Source: Arcobacter nitrofigilis DSM 7299 (lineage in GTDB: Bacteria; Campylobacterota; Campylobacteria; Campylobacterales; Arcobacteraceae). Taken from it: a stretch of 64,000 nucleotides of DNA. Shown here in pieces: positions 18,265 to 26,568 of this stretch. Below the pieces are notes generated by a model. The model saw nothing but the letters and a program-made list of their open reading frames with translations. It was not told the origin of the DNA and ran no database searches. The position numbers were made by a program, and so were the translations under genes. Within the stretch, counting starts at the first letter, position 1, and each line of letters begins with the position of its first letter. The DNA is taken from NCBI RefSeq assembly GCF_000092245.1, contig NC_014166.1:1178001-1242000 (forward strand), written 5' to 3'.

Positions 18265-19343
18265 GTTACTTTCTTTTTGAAAAACCAAGTTGCAATAATA
18301 AGTGTTACAACTCCTAGTGCAATCATGGGTAAAATTTCCCAGATTGCAATTTCCCAAGAGATATCTTTTAAAAATAGACCTTTTAAAAGTATCAAAAAAT
18401 ACTTTAGTGCAATAAAATTTGTGAAAGGAATAAGCCATTGGGGCATATTTTCTATAGGTGTTGCAAATCCAGACATCAAAATTGAAGGTACTAAAAGTAT
18501 AAAAGCTCCTAAGATTCCTTGCTGTTGAGTTGATGAAATAGAAGAGATAAATAAACCAAAGCCAACAACTGAAAAGACAAATGCACATATTGAGACAATT
18601 AAAATAGTAAGTGAACCAATAAAAGGAACACCAAAAAATGTAATGGCACTTAAGAAAATAATACTAGCTTCTAAGATACTAATAATCATAGGTGGAATAG
18701 TCTTTCCAATGATTAAAATAGTAGGGCTAAGTGGTGCTACAGAGATTTGTTCAAAGGTTCCAAGTTCCCTCTCCCTTGCAACTGATAAAGAAGTTAGAAT
18801 CAAAGCAATAAGTATAGTTAAACTTCCAACTAAATTTGGAAGTATCCACCAAAAATTTTCTAAATTTGGATTATACCAATTTCGAACTACTAAGGTATCT
18901 TTGTTTTTTGAAAAGAAGTTATTAATACTAAGTTGAATATATCCAACTGCTATTTGGGCACTTGTTGATTTCCTTCCATCTGCAATAATCCCTATGTTTG
19001 CAGTATTGCCTTTTTGCATATTCTTTGCAAAATCTTGAGGTATCTCAATACCAGCTAGGATTTCTTGAGAATCTATTTTCTCTTTTAAGTCATCATAGCT
19101 TTTCAAATAAAGTACTTGTGTAAAACGGTCACTATATTTCAAAGTACGAATAAGTTCTTTACTTTGACTTGAATTATTTCTATCTAAAATACCAATACTG
19201 ATATTTTTAACTTCCATTGTTATTGCAAAGGAGAATAATACAAGCATAATAATTGGTGGTATAATAATTACAATACGAGAACGCTTATCACTCCAAATGG
19301 CTAAAAATTCTTTTCTTATAAGGGATATTAATTGATGTATCAT
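18261..19343 (-). CDS. ABC-2 type export permease (YbhR/YhhJ-like), second subunit
   Basis: A 360-residue ABC-2 permease: an N-terminal helix (IIIPPIIMLVLFSFAI), a large extracytoplasmic domain, then five C-terminal helices containing RERELGTFEQISVAPL, a conserved sequence of this family. I start at ATG 19343, which overlaps the stop of the preceding permease (ATGA), instead of an upstream in-frame codon at 19412 that would lie deep in that gene. It forms the channel with the preceding permease, the double-NBD ATPase and the HlyD protein. E. coli ybhGFSR and yhiI-rbbA-yhhJ have the same logic; cargo is unknown. Confidence 0.88.
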   Translation of the reverse strand: MIHQLISLIRKEFLAIWSDKRSRIVIIIPPIIMLVLFSFAITMEVKNISIGILDRNNSSQSKELIRTLKYSDRFTQVLYLKSYDDLKEKIDSQEILAGIEIPQDFAKNMQKGNTANIGIIADGRKSTSAQIAVGYIQLSINNFFSKNKDTLVVRNWYNPNLENFWWILPNLVGSLTILIALILTSLSVARERELGTFEQISVAPLSPTILIIGKTIPPMIISILEASIIFLSAITFFGVPFIGSLTILIVSICAFVFSVVGFGLFISSISSTQQQGILGAFILLVPSILMSGFATPIENMPQWLIPFTNFIALKYFLILLKGLFLKDISWEIAIWEILPMIALGVVTLIIATWFFKKKVT

Positions 19344-20452
19344 GAACTTAACTTCTTTTTTGTAATAATAAAAATAATTCCAAATAAAAACAGACCAATA
19401 CCTAACATCCAAAGGGTATTTGGAATAATTATTTCATAAATATTCCCTGCTAAAAAGAGTGTTTGTAAAATATTTATAAAATATCTTGCAGGTATAATAT
19501 GGGTTAAAAACTGTAACCAAGATGGCATACTGCTTATTTGAAAAATAAATCCTGATAAAATCATAGCAGGTAAAAACCCTATGATTAAAGCCATTTGTGC
19601 TGCTACAAACTGATTTTTTGCTAAAGTTGAAATAAGCAAACCAATACTAAGAGCTGAAAATAAATAGACGCTAGAAGTTAAAAGTAAAAGCAAATATGAA
19701 CCTCTAAATGGAATCTCAAACCAAAACAAGGTTATAAGAACACAAATTAGAAGTGAGAAAAGACCTAAAACAAAGTATGGTAAAAGTTTTCCTAAAAGCA
19801 ACTCTAAAATCTTAATTGGAGTTGACATAATAGCTTCCATTGTACCTCTTTCCCACTCTCTTGCTACTACTAATGCAGTTAAAAGTGTACCAATAAGTGT
19901 CAAAGTTATAGCAATGGAACCAGGAAGTAAAAAATAACTGCTTAACAAAGGTGCATTAAACCAATATCTTGCTTGAATATTGATGTTTGCTTTTGTTGAG
20001 AGTTTTTCAAATTTAAGCCAATTTTGCCACAAAGCAAAACTATATTTGATAACAAAGTTTGCAATACTAGGTTCACTTCCATCCGTGATAATTTGTATTT
20101 TTGGTTTGCCTTGTAAAATATCTTTGTCAAAATTTGCAGGAACCACAATCATGGCTCTTAGTTTCCCTTCTTGTAGTTGTTTTACAAAAGCTCTTCTATC
20201 TTTTGCTATTTGTACATCAAAACTTTCGCTAGTTTGAAATGCCTTTATCAAACTAGAAGTGTGGGCAGAGTTTTTTTCAATTACAATTCCTACAGGAATA
20301 TGTTTTGAGTCTAAAGAAATAGCATAACCCATCAAAAAAAGAAGCATAAGAGGTAGAATAAAAGCTATAATTAAGGCACTTGGATCTCTAATTATTTGTA
20401 AACTCTCTTTGATAAAAAGTGCCAATAATCGCTGTTTATTAATTATCATCAT
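19340..20452 (-). CDS. ABC-2 type export permease (YbhS-like), first subunit
   Basis: A 370-residue ABC-2 permease with the same layout as its downstream partner: helix near residues 25-45 (AFILPLMLLFLMGYAISLD), large soluble loop, and C-terminal helices with VAREWERGTMEAIMSTPI. It begins inside the 3' end of the ATPase gene (14-base overlap) and ends in an ATGA overlap with the next permease, so translation of the three is coupled. The heterodimeric permease is expected in the inner membrane. Cargo is unknown; YbhFSR-type systems have been linked to drug and cation efflux. Confidence 0.88.
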   Translation of the reverse strand: MMIINKQRLLALFIKESLQIIRDPSALIIAFILPLMLLFLMGYAISLDSKHIPVGIVIEKNSAHTSSLIKAFQTSESFDVQIAKDRRAFVKQLQEGKLRAMIVVPANFDKDILQGKPKIQIITDGSEPSIANFVIKYSFALWQNWLKFEKLSTKANINIQARYWFNAPLLSSYFLLPGSIAITLTLIGTLLTALVVAREWERGTMEAIMSTPIKILELLLGKLLPYFVLGLFSLLICVLITLFWFEIPFRGSYLLLLLTSSVYLFSALSIGLLISTLAKNQFVAAQMALIIGFLPAMILSGFIFQISSMPSWLQFLTHIIPARYFINILQTLFLAGNIYEIIIPNTLWMLGIGLFLFGIIFIITKKKLSS

Positions 20453-22136
20453 TTTCTCTTTTAATAAGTTCTATAAAGGTATCTTCCATAGTAGCATTAG
20501 AACCTACTTGGCTAATAAGATTATGTGGAGTATCCAAAGCTATTGCTCTACCTTTATAAATCAAAGCTATTCTATCACAATATTCAGCCTCATCCATAAA
20601 GTGAGTTGTTACCATAATAGTCATACCTTTTTGTACCATGGCATAGATATGATTCCAAAATTCTCGTCTAGTAAGTGGATCAATTCCAGAAGTAGGTTCA
20701 TCTAAAAATAGAACTACGGGATCGTGCATAACAGCACAAGCAAGGGAAAGTCTCTGTTTATATCCCAAGGGTAAAGTTTTTGAAGCTGTTTTTTTATATT
20801 TTTCTAATTCAAAAATTTTAATCATACTGTTTATTTTTTCTTTTTTTTCTTTTCCCCTCAAGCCATAAACACCTGCAAAAAACTTTAGATTTTCATAAAC
20901 AGAGATATCCCCATAAAGTGAAAACTTTTGAGACATATATCCAATTTTGCTACGGGCTTTATGTGAAGAGGTTTCTAAACTTATTCCCAAAACATGCGCT
21001 TGTCCACTTGTAGGTTTTACTAAGCCACATAACATTTTAAATGTAGTTGATTTTCCTGCACCATTTGGTCCTAAAAAGCCAAATATTTCACCTCTTTTTA
21101 TTTTAAAGCTTACATCATCTGTAGCTTTAAAACTTCCAAAAGTTTTGCTAAGGTGGGAAGCTTCAATTAAGGTACCATCATTTTCTTCAAATTCACCCAT
21201 TTGTTTTGCTAATAATGATTCTCCATTAAAGTTACCATTTAAAATATGTATAAAACCATCTTCAAAATTTGCTTTCATACTTTCATAACTACAATTTTTA
21301 GCTTCTATTTTTTCAAGGGGTGGTAAATCATCTTTGCTTTCACAAATCAGTTTAATACTATTTCCTAATATCACGCCATCTTTTATTTGATCATATTTTA
21401 ATGCTAACCTTAGTGTTTGTCTTTTATCTTTTATATCTCCTACTATTTTAAAAACTTTGTTTTCCATAGTTTTACTTAACTCTTTTGGAATTCCTTCAAA
21501 TAAAATAGAACCCTCATTTAAAAGTATTACTTCATCACAAAGTTCTGCTTCATCTAAATAAGCAGTACTCCAAACAACTCCCACATCATCTTCAACCAAC
21601 TTATTTACAATTGCCCATAACTCTTTTCTTGAAATTGGGTCAACTCCCACACCTGGCTCATCTAAAAGCAAAAGCTCTGGCTTTTTTATCAAAGCACAAG
21701 CAAGACCAAGTTTTTGTTTCATCCCACCAGATAAATTTTTAGCAAGAAATGATTCAAATTTTTTTAAATTGATAAACTCTAATAATTCGTTGATTCTTTT
21801 TTTTTGTTCATTTTTGGGAATAGATTGTAAGTTTGCGTATAAAGTGAGGTTTTCTAAAACACTTAAATCTTCATATAATCCAAATTTTTGAGGCATATAT
21901 CCGATTTTACTTTGTATTTTGTCTGCATCTTTTGGTAAAGAATAATCTAAAACTTTTAATTCTCCACTGTCTGCATCAAGAAGTCCAGTCATAAGTCTAA
22001 TAAGAGTAGTTTTTCCTGCTCCATCAGGACCTACCAGTCCTGTTATTTTGCCTTTTTTTATATTTATATCTAGTTTTGAAATAGCAGGAATATTGTTAAA
22101 TGTTTTTGTAATTTGTTTTGCAACAACTAATGACAT
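20439..22136 (-). CDS. Double-NBD ABC exporter ATPase (YbhF/RbbA-like without membrane part)
   Basis: A 565-residue protein with two ABC ATPase domains. Domain 1 has Walker A GPDGAGKTT (about 36-44), signature LSGGMKQKLGLA and Walker B LLLLDEPGVGVD. Domain 2 has Walker A GPNGAGKST (about 354) and Walker B VLFLDEPTSGID, but its signature reads LPLGYKQRLSLA, lacking the SGG core, so one composite ATP site may be weaker. A 70-residue linker separates the domains. RbbA carries a fused permease; here permeases are separate, as in YbhF. Starts two bases after the HlyD gene stop. Confidence 0.92.
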   Translation of the reverse strand: MSLVVAKQITKTFNNIPAISKLDINIKKGKITGLVGPDGAGKTTLIRLMTGLLDADSGELKVLDYSLPKDADKIQSKIGYMPQKFGLYEDLSVLENLTLYANLQSIPKNEQKKRINELLEFINLKKFESFLAKNLSGGMKQKLGLACALIKKPELLLLDEPGVGVDPISRKELWAIVNKLVEDDVGVVWSTAYLDEAELCDEVILLNEGSILFEGIPKELSKTMENKVFKIVGDIKDKRQTLRLALKYDQIKDGVILGNSIKLICESKDDLPPLEKIEAKNCSYESMKANFEDGFIHILNGNFNGESLLAKQMGEFEENDGTLIEASHLSKTFGSFKATDDVSFKIKRGEIFGFLGPNGAGKSTTFKMLCGLVKPTSGQAHVLGISLETSSHKARSKIGYMSQKFSLYGDISVYENLKFFAGVYGLRGKEKKEKINSMIKIFELEKYKKTASKTLPLGYKQRLSLACAVMHDPVVLFLDEPTSGIDPLTRREFWNHIYAMVQKGMTIMVTTHFMDEAEYCDRIALIYKGRAIALDTPHNLISQVGSNATMEDTFIELIKRENDDN

Positions 22137-22138
22137 TT

Positions 22139-23119
22139 TTATTTGTCTTTACTTAGATTGTCAAACTCTATGGTTACAGGCATTCCTTGTTGAATTAAGT
22201 CATCATGCTCTTGCAATATTAGTCGAACACGATATACAAGTTGTGTTCTTAACTCTTGGGTTTGTACACTTTTAGGTGTAAATTCTGCTTGTGGTGAGAT
22301 GAAACTAACAATTGCTTTATATGGTTTGTTTGGTCTTGAATCAGTATAAACCTTTGCTTGCATATTAGGTTTTATTATTCCTAAATATTTCTCAGAAATA
22401 TAACTTCTCACCCAATATTGATTTTGTAATGCCATCTCAATAATTGGAGAACTCTGTGGTACTATCGCTCCCACTTCGTATGCCCTTGTTAATATTGTAC
22501 CATCATTTGGAGCAAATAATTGTGTATCATGAAGATGGATTTGTGCTTCTTTTTCTTGCTCTTGCAAATATTTTAATTTGGCATGTGCAGATTCTATATC
22601 TTCTTTTTGATAACCATTTTGTAGTTGTTCATAGTTATTTTTATCATAATCATATTGTGCTTTTGCACTATTATATGAAAGTAAAATATCATCATGTTTT
22701 TCTTTAGATATTGAGTTTGTTTTAAGAAGTTTGTTATATCGTTTTAAATCTATTTGTGCTTTATTTAAAACAGCAGAACTTTTAGCTAATAAAGCTTTAG
22801 CTTTTGCTATCTCTTCTTTTCTGTATCCCTTTTCAAGTTTTTCTACTTGGATTTTTTGCATATCAACTTGAGCTTTTATCTCATCAAGTGATTGTTGAAA
22901 TAAATCTTTATCAACAGAAGCTAATAAGTCATCTTTTTTGACTTTTTGCCCTTCATCAAAATAGATTTTTGAAATCTTTCCTGGAACTCTTAATCCCAAT
23001 GAAACAGTTCTTAAATCAACATTTCCATAAAATTTTGTATTATTGTCTTTTTCATTAAAACATGCTGTAAAAAATAGTGTTATAAATAATGTAAGTAAAT
23101 AAGTAGTGACTTTTGTCAT
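22139..23119 (-). CDS. HlyD-family periplasmic adaptor lipoprotein
   Basis: A 326-residue membrane fusion protein. The N-terminus is a lipoprotein signal (LFITLFFTAC, lipidated Cys20). A biotinyl-like lipoyl half-motif (GKISKIYFDEGQKVKKDDLL) is followed by a long alpha-helical hairpin (about 80-200) rich in Lys, Glu and Ala, then the second lipoyl half (APNDGTILTRAYEVGAIV) and beta-barrel. It links the inner-membrane ABC exporter encoded by the next three genes to an outer-membrane channel of the TolC type, not present in the window. First gene of the operon. Confidence 0.9.
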   Translation of the reverse strand: MTKVTTYLLTLFITLFFTACFNEKDNNTKFYGNVDLRTVSLGLRVPGKISKIYFDEGQKVKKDDLLASVDKDLFQQSLDEIKAQVDMQKIQVEKLEKGYRKEEIAKAKALLAKSSAVLNKAQIDLKRYNKLLKTNSISKEKHDDILLSYNSAKAQYDYDKNNYEQLQNGYQKEDIESAHAKLKYLQEQEKEAQIHLHDTQLFAPNDGTILTRAYEVGAIVPQSSPIIEMALQNQYWVRSYISEKYLGIIKPNMQAKVYTDSRPNKPYKAIVSFISPQAEFTPKSVQTQELRTQLVYRVRLILQEHDDLIQQGMPVTIEFDNLSKDK

Positions 23120-23221
23120 AAATGCTCCTAATTAAGCTTTTAAGAAGTTATATTATATCGAATATAAGATTATTTTTTAAGAATAAAAGCCCAAATAAAA
23201 TAGGGCCTTTATATATTTTGA

Positions 23222-23734
23222 TTAAGCTTTTGCTGTAGGGTCAACAAAAGTTCTTGAACCTAATTCTTGGTCAATGGCATAAAGTCCATAGCCATCATCT
23301 CCTACAAGTTTGATTTTATCAATAATTGTGTTTAGAGTAGCTTCTTCTTCAACTTGTTCTGTTACGTACCATTGAAGCATATTATAAGTTGCATGGTCTT
23401 TATTTTTCATAGTTAAATCACTTAGTTCATTTAAGTTTGCACTCATCTTAATCTCATGAGCTAATGCTTTTTTAAATGTATCTAAAATTGATTTGAAATC
23501 AACATTTGCTTCTTCTATTTTAGGTAAAGTAACATGTACTTCTTGATTTTCAAGATATTTAAATAGTTTCATTGCATGTGCAACTTCTTCTTGATATTGC
23601 ACTAAAAACCAACTTGATGATCCATTTAATCCAATCTTTGAAGCATAAGCTGACATACCTAAATAAATATATGACGACTGGAATTCTTTATTTAATTGCA
23701 TTACTAATGCATCTGAAATTTCTTTTTTTAACAT
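23222..23734 (-). CDS. ftn: Non-haem ferritin
   Basis: A 170-residue ferritin that stores iron in a 24-subunit shell and oxidises Fe(II) at a di-iron centre. Ferroxidase ligands are visible: Glu in NKEFQSSYIYLGMS (about 17), EEVAHAMKLF (Glu49-His53 type pair) and VTEQVEEEATLNTIIDKI (near 127). Length is normal. It is transcribed divergently from ppaC across a 107-base promoter region; regulation by Fur or PerR is usual in the group but no box stands out. Confidence 0.95.
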   Translation of the reverse strand: MLKKEISDALVMQLNKEFQSSYIYLGMSAYASKIGLNGSSSWFLVQYQEEVAHAMKLFKYLENQEVHVTLPKIEEANVDFKSILDTFKKALAHEIKMSANLNELSDLTMKNKDHATYNMLQWYVTEQVEEEATLNTIIDKIKLVGDDGYGLYAIDQELGSRTFVDPTAKA

Positions 23735-23841
23735 GATAACTCCTTAATTTATATTGTATCTAATTAGTAAGAATTTTTCTTTAAAAGTAAAATAACATAA
23801 CTTTAGATAAAATCTCGAAAACTTAATATAGGAAATTTTTT

Positions 23842-24762
23842 ATGGCAATTTATACATGTGGACACACAACTCCTGACTCAGATTCTATTTGTTCAGCACT
23901 TTCTTTAGGGTACTTATTAAATAAAATAGGGAGAGAAGCGATTCCTGCACGACAAGGACCAGTTTCTCCTGAAACTCAATTTATCTTAGATAGATTTGGA
24001 TTTGAAGCACCTGAGCTTAAAACTGAGTTTGCAGGTTGTGAACTTTTTATTACTGATTATTCAGATAGAGGACAAGCTCCAGCTGACTTGGATAAAGCAA
24101 CAGTTGTCGGTATAGTTGATCATCACAAACTAGGTGATATTACTACTTCAACTCCTTTAGAGTGTTGGATTAGACCTGTGGGATGTACAAATACAATCGT
24201 AAAAGAGATGTATGATTTTCACAAAGTTGAAATACCAAAAAATATTGCTGGAATAATGATGTGTGCAATTTTATCTGATACTGTTATTTTCAAATCACCA
24301 ACATGTACACCAGTTGATATTAAAGCTGTAAAAGAATTAGCAGAAATAGCTGGTGTTGAAGATTTTGGAGCTTTAGGAATGGAGATGTTTAAAGTAAAAT
24401 CAGCAGTTGAAGGTGTACCTGTACGAGATTTGATTTTAAGAGATTACAAACCTTTTGATATGCATGGAACAAAAGTTGGTATTGGTCAATTAGAAGTTAT
24501 TGATTTAGCTATTTTTGATGATGTAAAAGATGAATTAGAAGCTGATTTAGATAAATTAAGAGTTGAAAATGGCTTACATACAGCTTGTTTACTTTTAACT
24601 GATATTATGAAAGAAGGTTCTGAAGTTTTAGTATCTTCAGAAGATCCTTCGATTTTTGAAAAAGCATTTAATGTAAAACTTGAAAATGGAAAAGTATGGC
24701 TTGATGGTTGTTTATCAAGAAAAAAACAAATTATCCCTTTCTTAGAACCTGCATTCGCTTAA
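23842..24762 (+). CDS. ppaC: Manganese-dependent inorganic pyrophosphatase
   Basis: A 306-residue family II pyrophosphatase, splitting pyrophosphate into two phosphates in the cytoplasm. The DHH-family motifs are present: HTTPDSDS (residues 8-15, metal ligands His8, Asp12, Asp14), ITDYSDRGQ and VGIVDHHKLGD. The C-terminal DHHA2 domain ends with LDGCLSRKKQIIPFL, containing the substrate-binding SRKKQ motif. Length fits exactly. Single gene with its own terminator. Confidence 0.96.
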   Translation: MAIYTCGHTTPDSDSICSALSLGYLLNKIGREAIPARQGPVSPETQFILDRFGFEAPELKTEFAGCELFITDYSDRGQAPADLDKATVVGIVDHHKLGDITTSTPLECWIRPVGCTNTIVKEMYDFHKVEIPKNIAGIMMCAILSDTVIFKSPTCTPVDIKAVKELAEIAGVEDFGALGMEMFKVKSAVEGVPVRDLILRDYKPFDMHGTKVGIGQLEVIDLAIFDDVKDELEADLDKLRVENGLHTACLLLTDIMKEGSEVLVSSEDPSIFEKAFNVKLENGKVWLDGCLSRKKQIIPFLEPAFA

Positions 24763-24765
24763 CAT

Positions 24766-24792
24766 AAAAGATAGCATCATGCTATCTTTTTT
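24766..24792 (+). terminator. Intrinsic terminator of ppaC
   Basis: AAAAGATAGCA, a TCA loop and TGCTATCTTTT form an 11-bp stem followed by more T residues, directly after the ppaC stop codon. Confidence 0.85.
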
Positions 24793-24820
24793 ATAGACAA
24801 TATTTTTATTAGGATTCCCT

Positions 24821-25588
24821 ATGGAACTTTTTGCTGATATTACTCTTTATTGGGTAATAGGTTTTGTTATTGCTGGTTTTTTGGCTGGATATATTGACTC
24901 AATTGCTGGTGGTGGTGGAATGGTTCAAGTTCCTGTATTACTTCTAAGTGGTTTATCTCCTCTTCATGTTTTAGCTTCAAATAAAATGGCAGGTTTAGTT
25001 GGTGTTTTAATGGCAACAATTAAATATGCACTTAGCAAAAAGATATCTTGGAAAGTTGTAAGTATTGCAATTATTCCTTGTCTTCTTGCTTCTTATATTG
25101 GAAGTAGATTAGTAATGTTTGTATCAGATGAGATAATTACTTGGGCTATTATTTTAGCTATTCCTGTTGCTATGATATTTTTATTTAAAAAAAGTAAAAA
25201 AATAGTAGAAGAAAAAACAGAAGTAAATAATAAAAATATTATTCTTGCAACTGCTCCAATTGGATTTTATGATGGTTTATTAGGTCCTGGAACAGGAACT
25301 TATATGACTATTTCTATGAAAAAGTTTCTGCATCTTGATTATTTGGTTTCAACAGCTTCAACTAAGCCTTTAAATTTTGCTACAAATGTAGGTTCTGCCA
25401 TTGCCTTTGTTTTTGCAGGAAAAGTATTATGGGGAGTTGCTATTGTTTTAGGATTAGCAAATATAGCTGGCTCATATGTTGGAAGTCATTATGCTATAAA
25501 AGGTGGAGAAGAGTTTATAAAAAAGGTACTTGTTTTTGTACTTGTTTTTATGTTAGTTGGAAATATTATAAAAATTGTAGTGAGTTAA
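24821..25588 (+). CDS. TSUP (TauE/SafE) family anion exporter
   Basis: A 255-residue membrane protein of the TauE/SafE family with about eight helices. Each half carries the family's glycine-rich repeat: AGYIDSIAGGGGMVQVP near residue 25 and GFYDGLLGPGTGTYMTI near 145. Members move sulfite, sulfoacetate or related organic anions. The AraC-type regulator gene overlaps its stop codon (TAATG), so transporter and regulator are co-expressed. A second TSUP gene with a LysR regulator is at 59057. The substrate is not visible. Confidence 0.9.
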   Translation: MELFADITLYWVIGFVIAGFLAGYIDSIAGGGGMVQVPVLLLSGLSPLHVLASNKMAGLVGVLMATIKYALSKKISWKVVSIAIIPCLLASYIGSRLVMFVSDEIITWAIILAIPVAMIFLFKKSKKIVEEKTEVNNKNIILATAPIGFYDGLLGPGTGTYMTISMKKFLHLDYLVSTASTKPLNFATNVGSAIAFVFAGKVLWGVAIVLGLANIAGSYVGSHYAIKGGEEFIKKVLVFVLVFMLVGNIIKIVVS

Positions 25589-26361
25589 TGAAAACAAAAG
25601 TTTTCAAAAATAAAAAACTAGATTTTTTGGAATTGAGATATATTGAAAATATTACTCAATGTGAAAAAATGCATTTGCATGAAGAACTTACAATTACAGC
25701 ACTTAAAGAGGGTTCATTAAATATAAGTTTTAATGACTCTTTTAAAATATTAAACCCCAATGAAATAACAATAATCAACTCAAATATAATCCACAATGCA
25801 ACACTAAATAACAAAAGTGTCAAAGATGGCTATGTACTATATATAGATAATAACTACTTAGAAAGTTTGAACTTAGGCATATCCTTAGATTATATTTTTT
25901 TACAAGATGATAAAAATAGTTTTATAAATTTATGTGAAATATTATTGGCTGAGGATGTTCCTTTATTGGAAAAAGAAGAGCTATTTATTGAGTTTTGTTT
26001 AAGTACTTTTTCTTTAAAAGAAGAGATTAAACAAGTAGAAAAAAACTCTTTATCTAGAAAAATAAAAAACTATCTTGATGAAAACTTTTTGGAAGATATT
26101 ATTTTAGAAGATATCTCAAAAGAGTTTAATATAACTGTTGTACATTTAATAAGAGTTTTTAAAAAAGAGTTTGGTTTAGCTATTCATTCATATATAATCA
26201 ATAAAAAAGTTCATAAGGCAAAAGAACTTTTAAACTCAAAGTTAGCAATTATAGAAGTTGCTTTACAAAGCGGTTTTTTTGACCAAAGCCATTTAAATAG
26301 AAGTTTTAAACGAGTATTTCAACTTACTCCTAAAGAGTTTCAAAAAAATATATTTTCATAA
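25588..26361 (+). CDS. AraC-family transcriptional regulator
   Basis: A 257-residue regulator. The N-terminal half is a cupin-like sensor (MHLHEELTITALKEGSLNISF), and the C-terminal 100 residues hold two helix-turn-helix units: LEDISKEFNITVVHLIRVFKK and EVALQSGFFDQSHLNRSFKR, ending with the family signature around TPKEFQKN. ATG 25588 shares bases with the transporter stop codon. A longer frame opens upstream inside the transporter gene but lacks support. It probably senses a solute handled by the adjacent TSUP exporter. Confidence 0.9.
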   Translation: MKTKVFKNKKLDFLELRYIENITQCEKMHLHEELTITALKEGSLNISFNDSFKILNPNEITIINSNIIHNATLNNKSVKDGYVLYIDNNYLESLNLGISLDYIFLQDDKNSFINLCEILLAEDVPLLEKEELFIEFCLSTFSLKEEIKQVEKNSLSRKIKNYLDENFLEDIILEDISKEFNITVVHLIRVFKKEFGLAIHSYIINKKVHKAKELLNSKLAIIEVALQSGFFDQSHLNRSFKRVFQLTPKEFQKNIFS

Positions 26362-26427
26362 ATGTTAATTTTGTACAAGATTTAAATTCTTTTATTTTAT
26401 ATACTTCTTTAAATAAAAGGAGAAACT

Positions 26428-26499
26428 ATGAATAGTATGAAACAATATAATCATATTCAAACAAATAATCTACTCTCAAACCTCTTACTTACTAAATAA
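26428..26499 (+). CDS. leuL: Leucine-rich leader peptide of leuA
   Basis: A 23-residue frame with a strong ribosome site (AAAGGAGA, ATG seven bases on) precedes leuA. Its second half reads NNLLSNLLLTK: five leucine codons within eight positions (CTA, CTC, CTC, TTA, CTT). This is the hallmark of a leader peptide whose translation stalls when leucyl-tRNA is scarce. It ends 69 bases before the leuA start. A strong terminator between them is not obvious; only the GCAAATATTTGC palindrome (26530-26541) is seen, so control may act on leuA translation or through a weak structure. The frame is too short to be found by normal gene callers. Confidence 0.7.
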   Translation: MNSMKQYNHIQTNNLLSNLLLTK

Positions 26500-26568
26500 T
26501 TTTCAAACCAAACCTTATCAATTTTAGTCGCAAATATTTGCAAAATATATAAAATCATGGAGAATAAA

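Noticed and set aside
26557-26568. Earlier ATG for leuA
   Set aside because: It is part of the GGAG ribosome site serving ATG 26569.
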